A DNA stretch of 64,000 nt, from positions 434,001 through 498,000 of the forward strand of contig JBLDXI010000029.1 of assembly GCA_047495785.1 (NCBI GenBank). The letters run 5' to 3'. The stretch is from Lepidodermella squamata (taxonomy: Eukaryota; Gastrotricha). The notes under the pieces were generated by a model. That model was not told the DNA's origin and ran no database searches. It saw only the letters and a list, made by a program, of their open reading frames with translations. Positions 37,742 to 50,300 of this stretch are shown one piece after another. The first letter of the stretch is position 1. Each line of letters starts with the position of its first letter. The translations under genes were made by a program, and so were the position numbers.

Positions 37742-39022
37742 TTCAAGTAAATTCGCCAGACAACATGGTTATCGATAATTAAACAATAAATATCTGGTGT
37801 CTAGTAAGAATAAAAGAACAACGATATCTCTTTTGGACTATTAAATCGTAGCGGTCCCATTGAAATAGACGACGACCGACGAGCCATGAAACAGTATAGG
37901 TCTCAGGTATACTGTATACTTAACAAATAAGTGACAGCGTGTGGATTAAAAATTGCAATAAAGATAATTGTGCGATTAATGCTGAACGGATCTTCCGGAT
38001 GCTTCCGAAGTTTGTGATTCCTGAATCACAGATGCAGAAACAGTAAATCGGAGCCCGAAATCTGGAACTTTAGACGTGCCTTATTCCACCGCTGCGAAAG
38101 CCGACTAATGCGGGCCCGATGCTGGTCGCGCGTAAAATAATTTAAATTTCAAAATAAAAATATTTGTGATCGCAAATTTTAAAACGTATCGGACATATTT
38201 CGATTATGCTGTATAATTATGCTTCATAATTTCTTGGTGGCATTTTTGAATTTTTGTTGGCCGTGATTCGGATGCGCCGTCGCGTAAATCACGGGGTTCC
38301 GACTGCCCCTGTTTGGAGTTTGAACTGTCTTGATTTGTAGTTGGTAGACTGTAGACTCGATCGAAGAGCGAAAGTCGACTGCTAGGTACTAGGTAGCAGG
38401 CAACAGGCGGCTAAATTCGAAAGTTTCTCTGGTGAGTTTGCTTGATGAGCGATGAGCGATGAGCTGCTTGCTATCGGCTGTTTAACTGCTTGCTAATTGC
38501 TAAAAGCTTCAATCTGGCTTCCGAGCGTAAATTTCAGAATATGAACACAAACTTGATCCTCCTTTCACCTTTCACCGACTTTAATAACGATTTCTCACCA
38601 TAGTCTAGCGTCAAAGTATTCTCTGTCCCTTTCGTTCAGACCATAACTCGAATTTTAGTTATTTGAGATCTGAATTATCATCAGTTGCTACTGCTCCATG
38701 TTTCAGTAATCAACATTTAAACAATTTATCGCGTTACATTGAAAGCACGCTAAATGCATAATGCCGCCAGAAGCATCCTGGTTTACTTTATTTTGCCGGA
38801 GTTGTTCTCAAGTTAACGTTTTACATCAAAGTTATTGCGGAAAGCAGAAGGCGACCCTCGAACTCAGAAATAAGGCGCTCGGCATTTGACATAATAACCT
38901 CGTTTGTTTCAATCTTCTAACTGGCTGATTGCGCGCGTCAAATTCCAGTCACTGCAGTTACCAGCGTGCATATAAGTATTTGTTATTGTAATACTCTGCC
39001 TTTCATTATCTAGGAGTTTTAA
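37742..39022. promoter_or_regulatory. Divergent intergenic region between BLTP1 (-) and DEPDC1 (+)
   Basis: The two genes start 1.28 kb apart in opposite directions, so both promoters should lie here. The centre (about 38250-38520) has short repeated words such as TAGGTA/TAGGCA and tandem GATGAGC units near 38442-38463. No TATA box or specific factor site can be asserted. No gene seen. Confidence 0.45.
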
Positions 39023-42000
39023 ATGGAAAAATCGCCGACGACTGAAAAGCAAGAAAATGCCGCCAAACAAGCCCCAACAAAAACTGCATCGAAAACTCAA
39101 TTCAAAGCTACAGAGAAGGTTTGCAAATTCACATGTCTACTTAAATAGATGTAACAATATCTATCAATTAGTGGTGTGAGCTGATTTCGGCGTTTCGTAG
39201 CGGAATGCCAACTGGGAAGCATTGGCACATGTTTCACTGGGTCGATGAAACATTTTCAGGGTGCGAAGCTGTAGAATGGATGTTTACTTACCTCAAAAGC
39301 TGCCCCGAATTTAGCAAAGTTACCAGAGAGAACGCGCTTCAACTTCTTCAGAAATTTCTCGACGCTGGAATTATGGAAGAAATCAAGAAGTCTAAAGGAA
39401 AATTTGAATACAGCAGTCGATTGTACAGGTAGGCATATCCAATCTCGGTCGATATCAAGGCTCTTGAAAATTGTTGTATAGAATGGTCGGCGACTCGCCA
39501 GCTCAAAGCAGAACTAGCACATCAAAAAGTTCGTCGAAAAACAGTCTTGGCCTGGCAAACGACGGCTACCAGTCCGACTCCGATCTCCGCTCGTCAATTA
39601 ACAACGCCGCGCGTTTACACGTTCAGAAGAAACGCGAAATGCACCACCGTCCTATCACAGAAGAGGACGTGCATCTGCAGTGGAAAATGGCTCTTGTCTC
39701 TAAATTCGAAGACATTTTCGGCCGCGGAACTGTGTCGAACCTAATTGACGTAAAAGTTCTATCAGGCGCAAATGTGTTCTTCAATTCAACACACGTGGCC
39801 GCTAATGGCATGCTATCAGACATACCGTCTCAAAACGACTTGCCTGAATGGGTTGTTTCATCGCTGAATTTTCTTGCGAGATGTAATTTTTTCGATAATT
39901 GTTAGTTGGTTTAATTGAGCTGTTTTTATTCAATTAGGGACGGATGATGTCAGTGCGAATTTGCCGCACTACCCAGGCGTTGAGGTTGATTTGCTGCGAG
40001 TTATTGTTCAGTCTTTTGAGAATATACCCGAGCCGTTGATACCATATGTCTTCCACAAGTTGGTTCTTTCATCAGTCGCGCCTGATTTGCTATTGAGTGA
40101 CAATACAAATTGGAAGAGCCACCAATTTATTCAATTCAACCAGCCCGTCCCACGCAATAATTTGCGATTTGAATCGATTGAAAACCTGCTAACGGACATG
40201 GCATCGGTGTCATTAGTCGGCTGCCCGAGCCCGATTCTACCTAGCCACCACGCGCCACGTGCTTCGCGGTCGAATTCGGTGTCTCACGCCCCACACGGCC
40301 GTTCGCAGTCTAATAGCCGGTACAACATCCGCCTTGAAACGGCCTTTGTCGGCCCGAATAACGAGACGTACACGACGTTTAAATTCGAGGAGACGAAACC
40401 GGCGTAAGTTTTATTGATTAATTAGTGTGTTTACCCTACGTGACAAATTACCGATGCAGCGCGGCGCCGGTGCCTCCGCGCCTCAACGCGAGCACCCACG
40501 ACATCTATGCAAACAACGGCAACAACTTCAATGGCGGCGCGCGGTGCCAATCTGTGCAAAATCTCGTCTGGCAGCCAATGCAGCCACAATTCGATCGTTC
40601 AGCCATGTCTTTTAGCAACACCAATACCCGGCCTTTTGGGCAAAATCTCGAAAATATTAAACACGCCGATTCAACGACAAGCCTGCCCGTTGCTGTTGAT
40701 ATGTGCGACGAAGTGAAACGGCATCAAATCGACCCGGTGACGAGCCTTCAAATGACGCTGCTTTTCATGCCGCCGCCCGAACGCCGCCGTCTTCAAATGT
40801 TTCTGCGCCTGCTGTCGCGGCTTTTGGAGAATAAGCTGATTTGCCAGCGGTTGGCGCCGCAGGGCGATTTACGGTCGCTGCTCGTTACTATGTTTGCGCC
40901 TGTTTTCGTGAGGCCGCGGCCGGGCGAAGAAGCGTCGGCGTTGTACCACCGGCTGGCCCTGGAGAGGCTCTCGGCACTTCTACTCGATAAGCACGCGGCG
41001 ATTTTCGCTATTCCCGACTGGCTGGCCGGCGATGTTAGCGGCCGCCTAGAGCGACTACGGCGATTGAGGGTAAATTTTGAATTTTATTTTTCTTAAATTC
41101 TAAATTTTTGCGAGATTTTTAATATCCATTTTTGAGAGTTTATTTCATGAAATTCACCTGGCAGTTGATAGTTAGATGATTATTGACACCAGTGGGCACT
41201 TCACGCGCTTTCGCACTTCATAGGCTCATGGCCCGGTGTGTTCGACTGACCTGGAATTATCACGTGCTACTGACTGATAAGTGTCCGATAATCGGATTAT
41301 AAATAGCGCGAGGCACTTGAGATCGAAATTGGTGTAGAATTCTACGGTTACAGGAGGCGTGAGGTATTTCAAGCAATTATAGTGAATACCCATAGAAATG
41401 TAAACAAGATGATCAGCTGTTGAAAGGGTAAGCCATCGCAAATTCACCTTACAAAAGCAATTATATACCTAAGAATTATTAGAAAATAATGCCTAAAATT
41501 CGCAGTAAACGTCATTAGACTCGCATCTCCGGCAAAGCCACTTTTCGATTATAAGTGTTGGGTATTATAACGAACACGTTGAGATTTAGGATCTTCATGT
41601 ATTACAGAGGTTCTTCGTAAAATATTCCGAAAATCGGTTGATGAATCAGAATATCTATTTGCGGAACCAAAGTCGAAATATGCCATGAGTCATTTGTTTA
41701 CACTTAAATGGGAAGTTGAGAATGTAATAGGGAAGTTGAGAAATTTGTAATACTGAAGTTGAGAATGTTGCGCTGAAATTTGAAGCCATTTCCACGAAGT
41801 GATACGAGATTTTGCTCCTAAAATGTGAAATTTTTCAGAAACCTGGTTAGCATTATCAAGTATTTTCTGAATGGGTTAAACAATATTTTTGATTTTTTTT
41901 AATATTATTTTAATATTTCAAATTCACGTGCGGTTTTAATGTGGGTGTTGTAATTTTCAGAATGAAACCGGCGGCTGTGAATTTTCGTCCCCAATCGCTT

Positions 42001-42464
42001 CCGGCACGGGCAACGTGCAATCACCCAGCACGCCGTCGCCCCGCTCAGTGCCTGCCTTCTGCCAGCGCATTTCCGTCCAGGAATTCCAGCGCCAATCCGC
42101 TGTAAATCCCCGCGGTGCTGATGAAAACGAAAGCTCGAGTCCAACGCACGATTCGCTTTACGAACTGCTCGCCTCAATTGTCGCCAACAAAGACCTGAAC
42201 AAGCGCGAACGAGCGAAACGGTTGAAGGAGTTCGAGAAGGTCTACCCTGATATTTACAAGGAGTACTTCGCAAATATCGAACAGCAATCGTCGAACGCTG
42301 AGTTTGAGGACAGCGTTTCGAATAAGGAGAACGGCAGCAATAACAACAGCCCTTCTTCGTCGGATGTGAGCGGCGGCGGTGGCAAAACACCGTGGATGCC
42401 GCGCATCAAAGAGCCCATGTTGTTGAAGAAAATTCGCGCTCGTTTTGGCAACGAGCAGCAATAA
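39023..42464 (+). CDS. DEPDC1: DEP domain-containing protein 1 (DEPDC1), six exons
   Basis: Exons: 39023-39118, 39172-39428, 39482-39882, 39938-40403, 40460-41069, 41961-42464. Phases agree and the product is 777 residues (human DEPDC1A 811). A DEP domain spans about residues 33-118 (WCELISAFRSGMPTGKHWHMF...FSGCEAVEWMF...SSRLYR). A split, degenerate RhoGAP-like domain follows (SSLNFLARWTDD..., ENIPEPLIPYVFHKLVL, then LQMTLLFMPPPERRRLQMFLRLL and LLVTMFAPVF). No arginine finger was identified. The C-terminus has the DEPDC1 signature FCQRISVQEFQRQ...LYELLASIV...KRLKEFEKVYPDIYKEYF. Vertebrate DEPDC1 proteins are mitotic regulators tied to transcriptional repression and RhoA/Rac signalling. A low-complexity Asn/Ser linker lies between. 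The fourth intron (40404-40459) uses an acceptor at CGATGCAG; a nearer TTAG would shift the frame. Confidence 0.9.
41070..41960 (+). other. DEPDC1 last intron
   Basis: An 891-base intron, far longer than the 53-56 base introns elsewhere in this gene. It is AT-rich with no gene or element recognised. Confidence 0.7.
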
Positions 42465-43395
42465 TTCCATCAATATTTGATACCTTGTTATGCGTTTCTA
42501 TACCCTGAGACTTGTCTACCAGAAAAATACAAAAAATAGGGAAGAATGCATCGAAAATAGGAATTGAAGAGTTCAATGTAATTTTTTCAAATTATTCGAA
42601 ATTTCTTGCGTAAGAATTTTTCCTGAATTTTATTCGAATTTTCCCGATTTTTTGCAATTTTTTCTGGGGCAATGTCTTGAAATATTATACATTTGTTGAC
42701 TGCTAATGGCCGAGTATTATATTTATGAAGACTGCCGTGTTTTTATACCAGCCATAATGATAATAATATTAACCTTGTTTCTTCTATATATGCAATCAGC
42801 CTGTAAAGAGCATTCCAGCATCGTTTTATTCGAAAATGAATAAAACTTGGAAAATCCTGTGAATATTATTGCTTACCAATAATTATATTCGCATTTTGTA
42901 ACGCCCTATACCATCATTAATTCTATTATACTGCTTCTTGCCGCGCGATTCGATGACATTTAATTATCGAAAAATAAAACTTTGCATTTATCACGAAGGG
43001 TCTTTATTCAACTTTTCATTGCTGATTCTGAAGCTTCAGTATTGACTGTCAAGGAGAAATATGAAGGAGAAAATAAGGATGGTCACAGATTACAAAGATG
43101 AGAATTGAAACGCATTCCCAACTCATATCCCGAAATCCCGAGAAATAAGCAGAATTGGACAAAAACATATTCTCAGCTCAACAAACATTTCGGTATGCAG
43201 ATTTCCGATAGGTATGAAAGGGCACTACCTAGTAAAAAGAATGCCCACTTTTGCATGATCGAGGGCTTAAAATAGGATTAATACAACGCAATTCATCACA
43301 ATCACTATCTATAAGCATTTGATGACCTGCAATATACATGTCCGTTTTCGACTTTCAACAAATCGTCACAAAAAACTGCCTTACCAGACATTGTG
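42465..43395. other. Intergenic gap between convergent DEPDC1 and receptor genes
   Basis: AT-rich gap between two convergent 3' ends. It should contain both 3' untranslated regions; AATAAA-like sequences occur near 42838 and 42973. No gene seen. Confidence 0.55.
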
Positions 43396-46150
43396 TCAGT
43401 AAAATATATCGAAAAATATCTCAACCACGTCCTTGTCAAAATTGCCATCACTCATAACGCGGAAATGGATGAAAATGAACGTGAAAATGGCGTAAAACAG
43501 ACAGCCTACATCAATCAGGCGAACCAAGCCAACGCTTCCTGCAAAAAAGCGCAAAGCTGGTCTGGAATCCACCTCAGGATCATAGTAAGAAATAGCAAGC
43601 CACAGGATAATCAGGTTGTAGATGGTTGTGCCAATCGAAAACCACGTCAGACCTTGCACTAATTTGCCAAGCAGCGTATCGTATGACTTCCTCGGAACTT
43701 CGGCTAGTACTGAGCTTTGCATGAAGGTTATCGTAAGAAGAACAGTGACAGAAAAAGCAGCACGGTCGGGCTGGTCTGGCGGCATTAGGAACAGGAACAA
43801 GTTTAACGAAGCCAGAGTCGAAGATGGCACGGCCAAATTCTTCATGTAGAATTTTGGATTTCGCGCCAATGTCACGGTGAAGCTGAACGTGGAGACATTA
43901 TACCCCTTGTAGAATACTTGACCAGTTGTTTTTTCTATTGACACCAGAGACCAGGCATCCCCTGTAGCTGATGACTTGAAATCGAAAAGAAGCGTATCTT
44001 TGTCAACCACAACAATATTGATATCGCGGTCGAGCGAGAATTCGAAAATGCACGTTTGAGTGTCAAACGGGAAAAGCTCGAGCGACAGCTCACAGTCAGC
44101 TTGAAAGAGGCCCTCCTTCTGCCAATAGAAATCGAAGGTTCGGTTTATCGCTGGAACCTTCGACGACATCATCATCAAGTAATCTTCATTTATCGCCACG
44201 TTTTTCATTTGAAGGTTGGAGTTGGCGGCTGTTAAGAAGCGTATCTGCGGGCGCCATAGATTGGGCAAGTTGTCGATGTAGATTGTCTCGAAATCTTTAC
44301 CAGTTGGAAGGTAAGGAGAGGTAAACCATGGACAGGTATTGACTCGCCAGTAAAGTACCATCAGGGCGTTAACAGTTATTGTTTCGCTCACTGTTTCGAT
44401 TTCGTTAAGGCCTGATATTTGAAATCCGATCTTAATCTTTAGAGAGGCATTTGGATCTGATTGATTCTCGATGTTTCGCGGAGCATTAACTGATGCATTG
44501 AAGTAACCACAATTTTTCTGTATCGATGTCTGCGTGTCAATGTACTCGAACTGCTGGCGCCCGAAAAAGGGAACCATTTGCTCTGCAACTGAGTTACCAC
44601 TTGAGTAGACTTTTTGAATTGATTCAAGCCCGCCACAAGCATTACTGAGATTGAAAACTTCTTCTTTACTTAGGGCAGTATTGTAGAAGTAAAAACACGC
44701 AAATTGAGAATCGTCATCCGAGCTTGGCGAAAGTATTCTTCCAGAGTAGCCTCCGGAATAGCCGAGACCAATTTCTAGAGATACGTATTCCAGGGAAACA
44801 TTGTTGACAGGTCTCTGAAAACTTGTCGAATTCGAGCAGTCGTAGTATACCTTAAGTTCGGACTCAAAGCTCACAGTCTGCCGATATCTCGCGCAGTTGG
44901 ACGGCACAATATTTGACGTCACGGCGAAAAAGGTCCACATGCCCAGATGAGTGTATTCAATTCCGTTGCCTGAATCCCTGAAGTTGGTTAACGATCTGGG
45001 ATTTTCCTCGATCGGAAGAATGTAGACGTAATATGAGTTAAGGTATTGGCCGCAATAAACACTTCCGAATCCCATTATGGTAACAATGCCACGTCCGTAA
45101 GCACCTTGGCACCTTGATTTCAAGTAAAAAGCCAAAGTGAATGACGAACGCGGTTTGGGCAGTCCATCATAAGCAACAATCTGGCCCCATGTGGGTGTCC
45201 TAGACGTGTTCGAAGAGAAGCTGCCTAGAGCGTACGGGCCTTCAAATTTTCTCTGATATGATAAGTGAGCGCTTGGCTGTCGAGGCTCGATCTTATTGCC
45301 CGCCCCATCCGACACGATCAAATACGAATCATAAGACAGCGGCCAAAATCCGATGAGATTCTCCTTACGAATCACGTTTGTTATATCAACAGCAGCTATT
45401 TCGTCTCTCGACGCAGCTTTTTGGCAAGGTGTCAGAAATAATGATTTAACTTCAAACGCCGTTAAAGCACTCGAATACAATGAAACGCAAGATATTGAGT
45501 GATACGCCTTGTTGCCATAAGACATATTATAAATCCAACTGTCTTGATATCCTATCGCAAATTCGCGCCGTGTCGTTTTCGTATATTTTTGCGGGAATCG
45601 AGTAATTGAGGATGAACAGTTGCTGGTCATCAGTTCGAATTCGGTAAAAATAGGCTCCGTCGATCGACTTATCGTAAGTGAATGCGAAAAACGTGCTGTC
45701 AACAAATTCTATGTTCCACTGCGGGTAATATTCATTGGTCTTGTTCGCATGATACCAGCTATCACCAGGCCCCATTCTGATGTGAAGACCGTCGCCACTC
45801 ACCATTTTAAACACACCGTCAAACACGACGGAGCTGAAGTAATTGCGAGTGTGAACGGCAACAGTGAACGAACTAGGCGTTGCCGCCAGTTTGTAACTGG
45901 CAATGAGATTTCCATCTTCAAGCGCATAGTACCCAGTGTTTGTGATTTCGTTACCCTGAAATCTCCCAGTGCTGTTTGTACGGAGTGGTTTCAGCTCTTC
46001 GTTCTTGTTCGTGAAACCCGTGAGCCCAGATTTGCCGTCCATTGGCCAGAACCCAATGAGGTCATTAAGACGAGGAAGCTGCAGCTTCGCAATGTCAAGG
46101 CAGTGCACTGCCGTTGTCAGAAGCAATGCTGTTAGAAATTGGCCCTCCAT
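43396..46150 (-). CDS. Cys-loop ligand-gated ion channel with two N-terminal LamG/ConA-like domains (one frameshift)
   Basis: An intronless frame of about 917 residues once one extra base is allowed for. A signal peptide (about 1-17) is followed by two tandem jelly-roll LamG-like domains. Each opens with LIGFWP (near residues 31 and 255), has a central SFTVA or SFTLA strand, and closes with a Cys (SLFLTPC, FNLSNAC). Then comes a full pentameric channel subunit: an extracellular ligand domain with the Cys-loop CELSLELFPFDTQTC (13 residues between cysteines), and four membrane segments. M2 begins QPDRAAFSVTVLLTITF; the acidic residue before the 0' Arg resembles cation channels such as 5-HT3, so cation selectivity is inferred. 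The frame shifts between about 45560 and 45600, probably at the five-base homopolymer at 45586-45590. It may be a sequencing error or a real lesion. The ligand is unknown. Confidence 0.85.
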
Positions 46151-47307
46151 ATTGCATATAGCTTGAGAGCAGGCCGAGAAAACATGAGATTTATAATCCC
46201 TGCAATTTGTCGACTAGGTAACTAAAAGTGAGCGCAAATTACGATTGCTCCCTAAAATCACTTACTACCTATTAATAAATAATGACTTGTTACAGTTTCG
46301 CTGCGTATGATACTTTCCACGCCAAAAAGTTAGTCCAAAAACAGAGGCGAGAACGATTAATTATGTGAAGGCGTTGTAATTCCTCATCGCCGCATTTTAT
46401 CAAAAATAGGCATTCAGTCACGAATTGCATGAAAATGGTCTAAAAGGGCAATGTGTTTTGAGCGCCAGGGCTCGAAGAAGCATTAAATCCTACGCTTTAT
46501 GTGGACCACTCGCTCTCCAGGCGACCTTCCTCTGCTTACAATCTGAAAATTTGATCGCTACTCCGGAATTCGAGACCGTCCAAAAGAAAAGCAATGAAAC
46601 ATTGAGCATTAGTGCAGTACCACCAGTCTTAACATCGACAAACCATTGTGTGGCCTTCTTAAGAAAAATCGTAAAAAAGGTGAGTTGCTTTTCTTGCGAG
46701 TTGACTAGGTTCCGGGAAAGGGACTGATCACAGGAAAAAATAACATCCGCTACTCCCATCCCTCTTTACTCCCTTCCACCGAAATTCCACCCGAATCCAA
46801 GGATTTTTGTTGGCCCGATTTTTTCACGCTTTTTCATTGGAGGTTGTATAAATTATAAATCACAGGCATGAAAAAATGTTGCCAAATTAAGTTCAAGGTC
46901 AACTAATCCTTGTGGTACTTCAAGGACTATTTTCCATCTCAGCCTTGGCAGTAAAGGTAGTATCGACGAAATACTAGTAGCGATTTGTAGCATCCCCGCC
47001 TGTCACAGGGTTCGATTCCCTGCCCATGGCGCGATTTCTTTCTCCACTACATTTTCCCTAATTCACGCTTTTCTCAAGCTCAGCAATCCAATAGCAGCTA
47101 TTCAGGAAGAAGCTTTGAATGCGTACATACTTGGCTTTTATGCTTTTTTCATTTTCATTTTCATTATTCATAATACATACTCATTTGTTCAGCAATCAAG
47201 CCTAAATACTTTTCTCATTGGCAATTAAAAACGGCATTTTATTCAAGCTTTGGAATGAGTCGTAAGTGTAAGCGTTTGATAATATTATGGAATGTTGCAA
47301 CAATTTA
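46151..47307. other. Intergenic region containing a tRNA-like relic
   Basis: The receptor promoter should lie in its left part, because that gene starts at 46150 on the minus strand; the 3' end of RGS22 lies at the right. A tRNA-Asp-like fragment near 46990-47033 is the only recognisable item. Confidence 0.5.
46990..47033 (+). pseudogene. Truncated tRNA-Asp-like relic (possible tRNA-derived SINE head)
   Basis: The segment reads like the middle and 3' part of a eukaryotic tRNA-Asp: CCCCGCCTGTCAC matches the 5' anticodon stem and GTC anticodon loop. A perfect RNA polymerase III B-box, GGTTCGATTCC, sits in a closed T-arm (AGGG...CCCT). About ten bases are missing between them, covering the 3' anticodon stem and variable loop. 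No intact acceptor stem or D-arm was found upstream. It cannot be a working tRNA as it stands. Confidence 0.6.
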
Positions 47308-50300
47308 TTAATTCGCCGGCTGGTCGTTCGCCTGTTGGTTAGGCTGCTCGAACAAATTCGGAAAAAATTCAACCGCCTTGCCAAATTCAGCCTCGTCAAG
47401 CATGAACGTGCTTTTATCCGTGTTATTGAAAATCAATTCACGTTCGAGCGCATATTGGTAGTCGGAATAGCGCCACAGGTTCTTCTTTACCGGCTGGTTA
47501 GGCGCTCCGAATGGGTTGTACGGCTCGTCCTCTTCATCCCCAGTGACGGAACCCAGCTTCGGAGGCGGGGTTCCAGTTGGGTTCTGAGGCGGAACCGACC
47601 GTTCCGATTCGCTCTCCTCCGCTTCCCGCCTCGCTTTTTCTTCCTCCTGCTGCTTCAGCAACCGCTTCCGGTCTACGATAATTTTCCGCCTTTCTAATGC
47701 CTCCATAAAATGGCGTGGGTCTATGCCGACTGCGGGTGGGCCAGTTCGCATTTTGTAGACTTTCCCGTCGATTCGGATCACTTTCGGCTTCGTTTCGGGC
47801 ACCGCGGGTATGGTTTCGCGGAATCGGCAGAAATCAGCCCATTGCGACATGAGAATGCGGAAAACGATGAGTTGAGCGTCGCGGAACAGATACGCACCGA
47901 GTTCCTTGCGATGCCACACGATTTTCTCTGCAAGTTCGGGTGGAATATCTATGAAAAATGGGTGGTTAACGCGAATTTTTTCGGAATTTAAGGGTTGAAA
48001 TTAACCGATTTGAAGTGAAGGTGAGCGGTGAGTGTCTTCGATGAAACACGTGAGGATTTGGATAACCTTGGCGTTTATCAGTGAATCATCGGCATGAGTG
48101 TGATAAAGTTGCTAGAAATAATGAGAAAATAATTAACAGGACTTTAAATAATAATTACCGGCAAAAATTAACATAAATTAGGCGAAATCAGGGAAATTCG
48201 CGGCCCGGAAAACTAGAAAGTAACGCATGCAATAAAATTCGACGCATCGCTGATTCATTTTGATAAAATCAAAACTTTATTCTCGGCTCAAATTTTAGTT
48301 TTTTTCGTGATTTCGAAAAGATTGGAGATGAATGCCCGTGTTGAAAAGCGAAGCATAACACTTTTAATTTTGATTTCATTTTTCTGTAATGCGTCGGCCC
48401 TCGCTGGGGCCATCATCGGGCTAGAGAAGAAAAAAAGAGAAAATACGTGAAAAATCCCACCAAACCCAGCTCAAACGTGACTTCAAAGTTTTCGGCGGGT
48501 TTATGAATAAATATCATCAGGGATTCGAATGAATTGAGAAAAAGAATGCTTCTAAAACACAGGTCCACCCCAATTTGAACAAAATTGAAAATAGATGCTT
48601 CCGATTATCCTTTGTAATGAGCCAATTTTTCAGGTTTAGTTCCTCCGACAGATACTCCGTTTTAAATGAGGATCCAATTCGCAAACATATTTTTATCGGT
48701 TTCACCATTTTTTAACTTTTTGACAGTTATTTTTTCTTTATGACCTAAATTTTTCAAATTCGCCGTTTCTAGGTCTTCGTATTTGATTTCCCTTTCACGT
48801 TTACCTACAACATTTTTAGGGCAGAAAAATGTGAATACTGAAAATAGGCTTGAATAATTTTCGCAAATTTTTCGCGCCTAAATTTGCATAAAACATCAGA
48901 TTTACATCAAAATAAAAAGGAATAGTGCGTGGTGTTAGATTTCAACGAAAAATCTGAACTTTTTCAACAATTCACAAATCTCACCTTGTACTTTTGAACT
49001 TCGTCGTAAAACTGCAGATCATTGGCCAAAAATTCGCCAGGCACGCTGCGCAGTTTCAAGAACTTGTGAAACAACTTTCGCGTCGCCGTGTCCGTCAACG
49101 CGTTCCTGAACATAAGCGCTTCCTGGGCCGTCGCGCTCCAGTGACCTTCAAGCATTTTCGCAATTTGCGCAGCTCGGCGCCGCTTCATCAGCAACTCTTC
49201 ATCCTCAGCAGCCACGACTATAACCGGTTTTTGCCGCTCGGCGAATTCTGGCGTGGCTAGGAAAAGCGGCACCCATTTCGCATCCAATCTTCGCCTCGCG
49301 TAGGTCTGAACCTCGGTTAGCAGCGATGGAGGCGGTACAGCAGCCATCAATTTCGCCCAACCGCCGTTTTTCTCCAAAATTTCAGTTTGCTCTCGCTTAT
49401 TCGCCGGGCTGCCGGCGCCGAAAAAGTACTTGCGATTCAGGTATTTCTCCTTGATATCAGTCGCCTTGACGTGTTGAATCTGCTCAGAACCGGGCGGCAG
49501 TCGGCGATACGCTTCAACGTCCATCCAGCAGAACAAATCCATGCCAGTTGCGTTCTGCTCAAGGAATAACCGGAAATTTTCGAGTTCAACGCGGTTGAAA
49601 ACAATGCGTTCGAGGGTCCAGTCGCGGAACTGCTCCGGGACTTGTTCCCATAGCAACCGTTTGTTGTCGTCTGTGGGCAGGGTTGCGGAGGACATTGAGA
49701 AGTCGTCGTCCTCTTTCGGCAGAGCGGCATTTTTAAACATGCCCAGCGAGTTGAGTTGGAGAATTTCGGGATTGTTTGTCTCGACTTTACGCGTAACCAC
49801 GACTTTGCCTGAATATTGCGGGAAATTATCGAAAATTAATTTAGAGCCCAAATGTTCATATGACTTGGAAAATCTTATTTTGGAACAAATTGAAAGCTTA
49901 GAAATAGTTCAATTTTGCGTAACCATTGCGGATCCAACTTTGAGATTTTAGGTTCCGCAACAGTTTAGGTTCCGCTGAAAGATATTCTGATTTTTCTTTT
50001 GATTGTTCAATAAAAATGTATTTGGTAGCTAAGAATTTATGGCTAAAATACCACTCATTCTACGAATTTTTAATTTTTAATTCAAGGTTTTTCAATCGAT
50101 TCCAAAGCAACTTTCAACAAATAAATCATATTTTCTGATTTTCGCCAGATTTTCAAGGGTATCCACTTTTCGACACGGGAAATGAACGCGAATTACAGCG
50201 GGGAAATGTATTACTTACCTATATTTGAGAGTGCTTCAGAGCATTCGCGTTCAATAGCCTGCATAGCTTCGTGCAGCACAATGATGACATGCTCCTCAGC

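Noticed and set aside
40425-40459. DEPDC1 exon 5 starting at the nearer acceptor TTAG (40425)
   Set aside because: It gives the wrong reading phase; the acceptor at 40459 keeps the frame and an intron of 56 bases.
41905-42390. 161-codon minus-strand frame opposite the DEPDC1 last exon
   Set aside because: Arg/Cys-rich shadow of the DEPDC1 C-terminal coding sequence.
46990-47033. Functional tRNA gene
   Set aside because: The 3' anticodon stem, variable loop and a pairing acceptor stem are missing.
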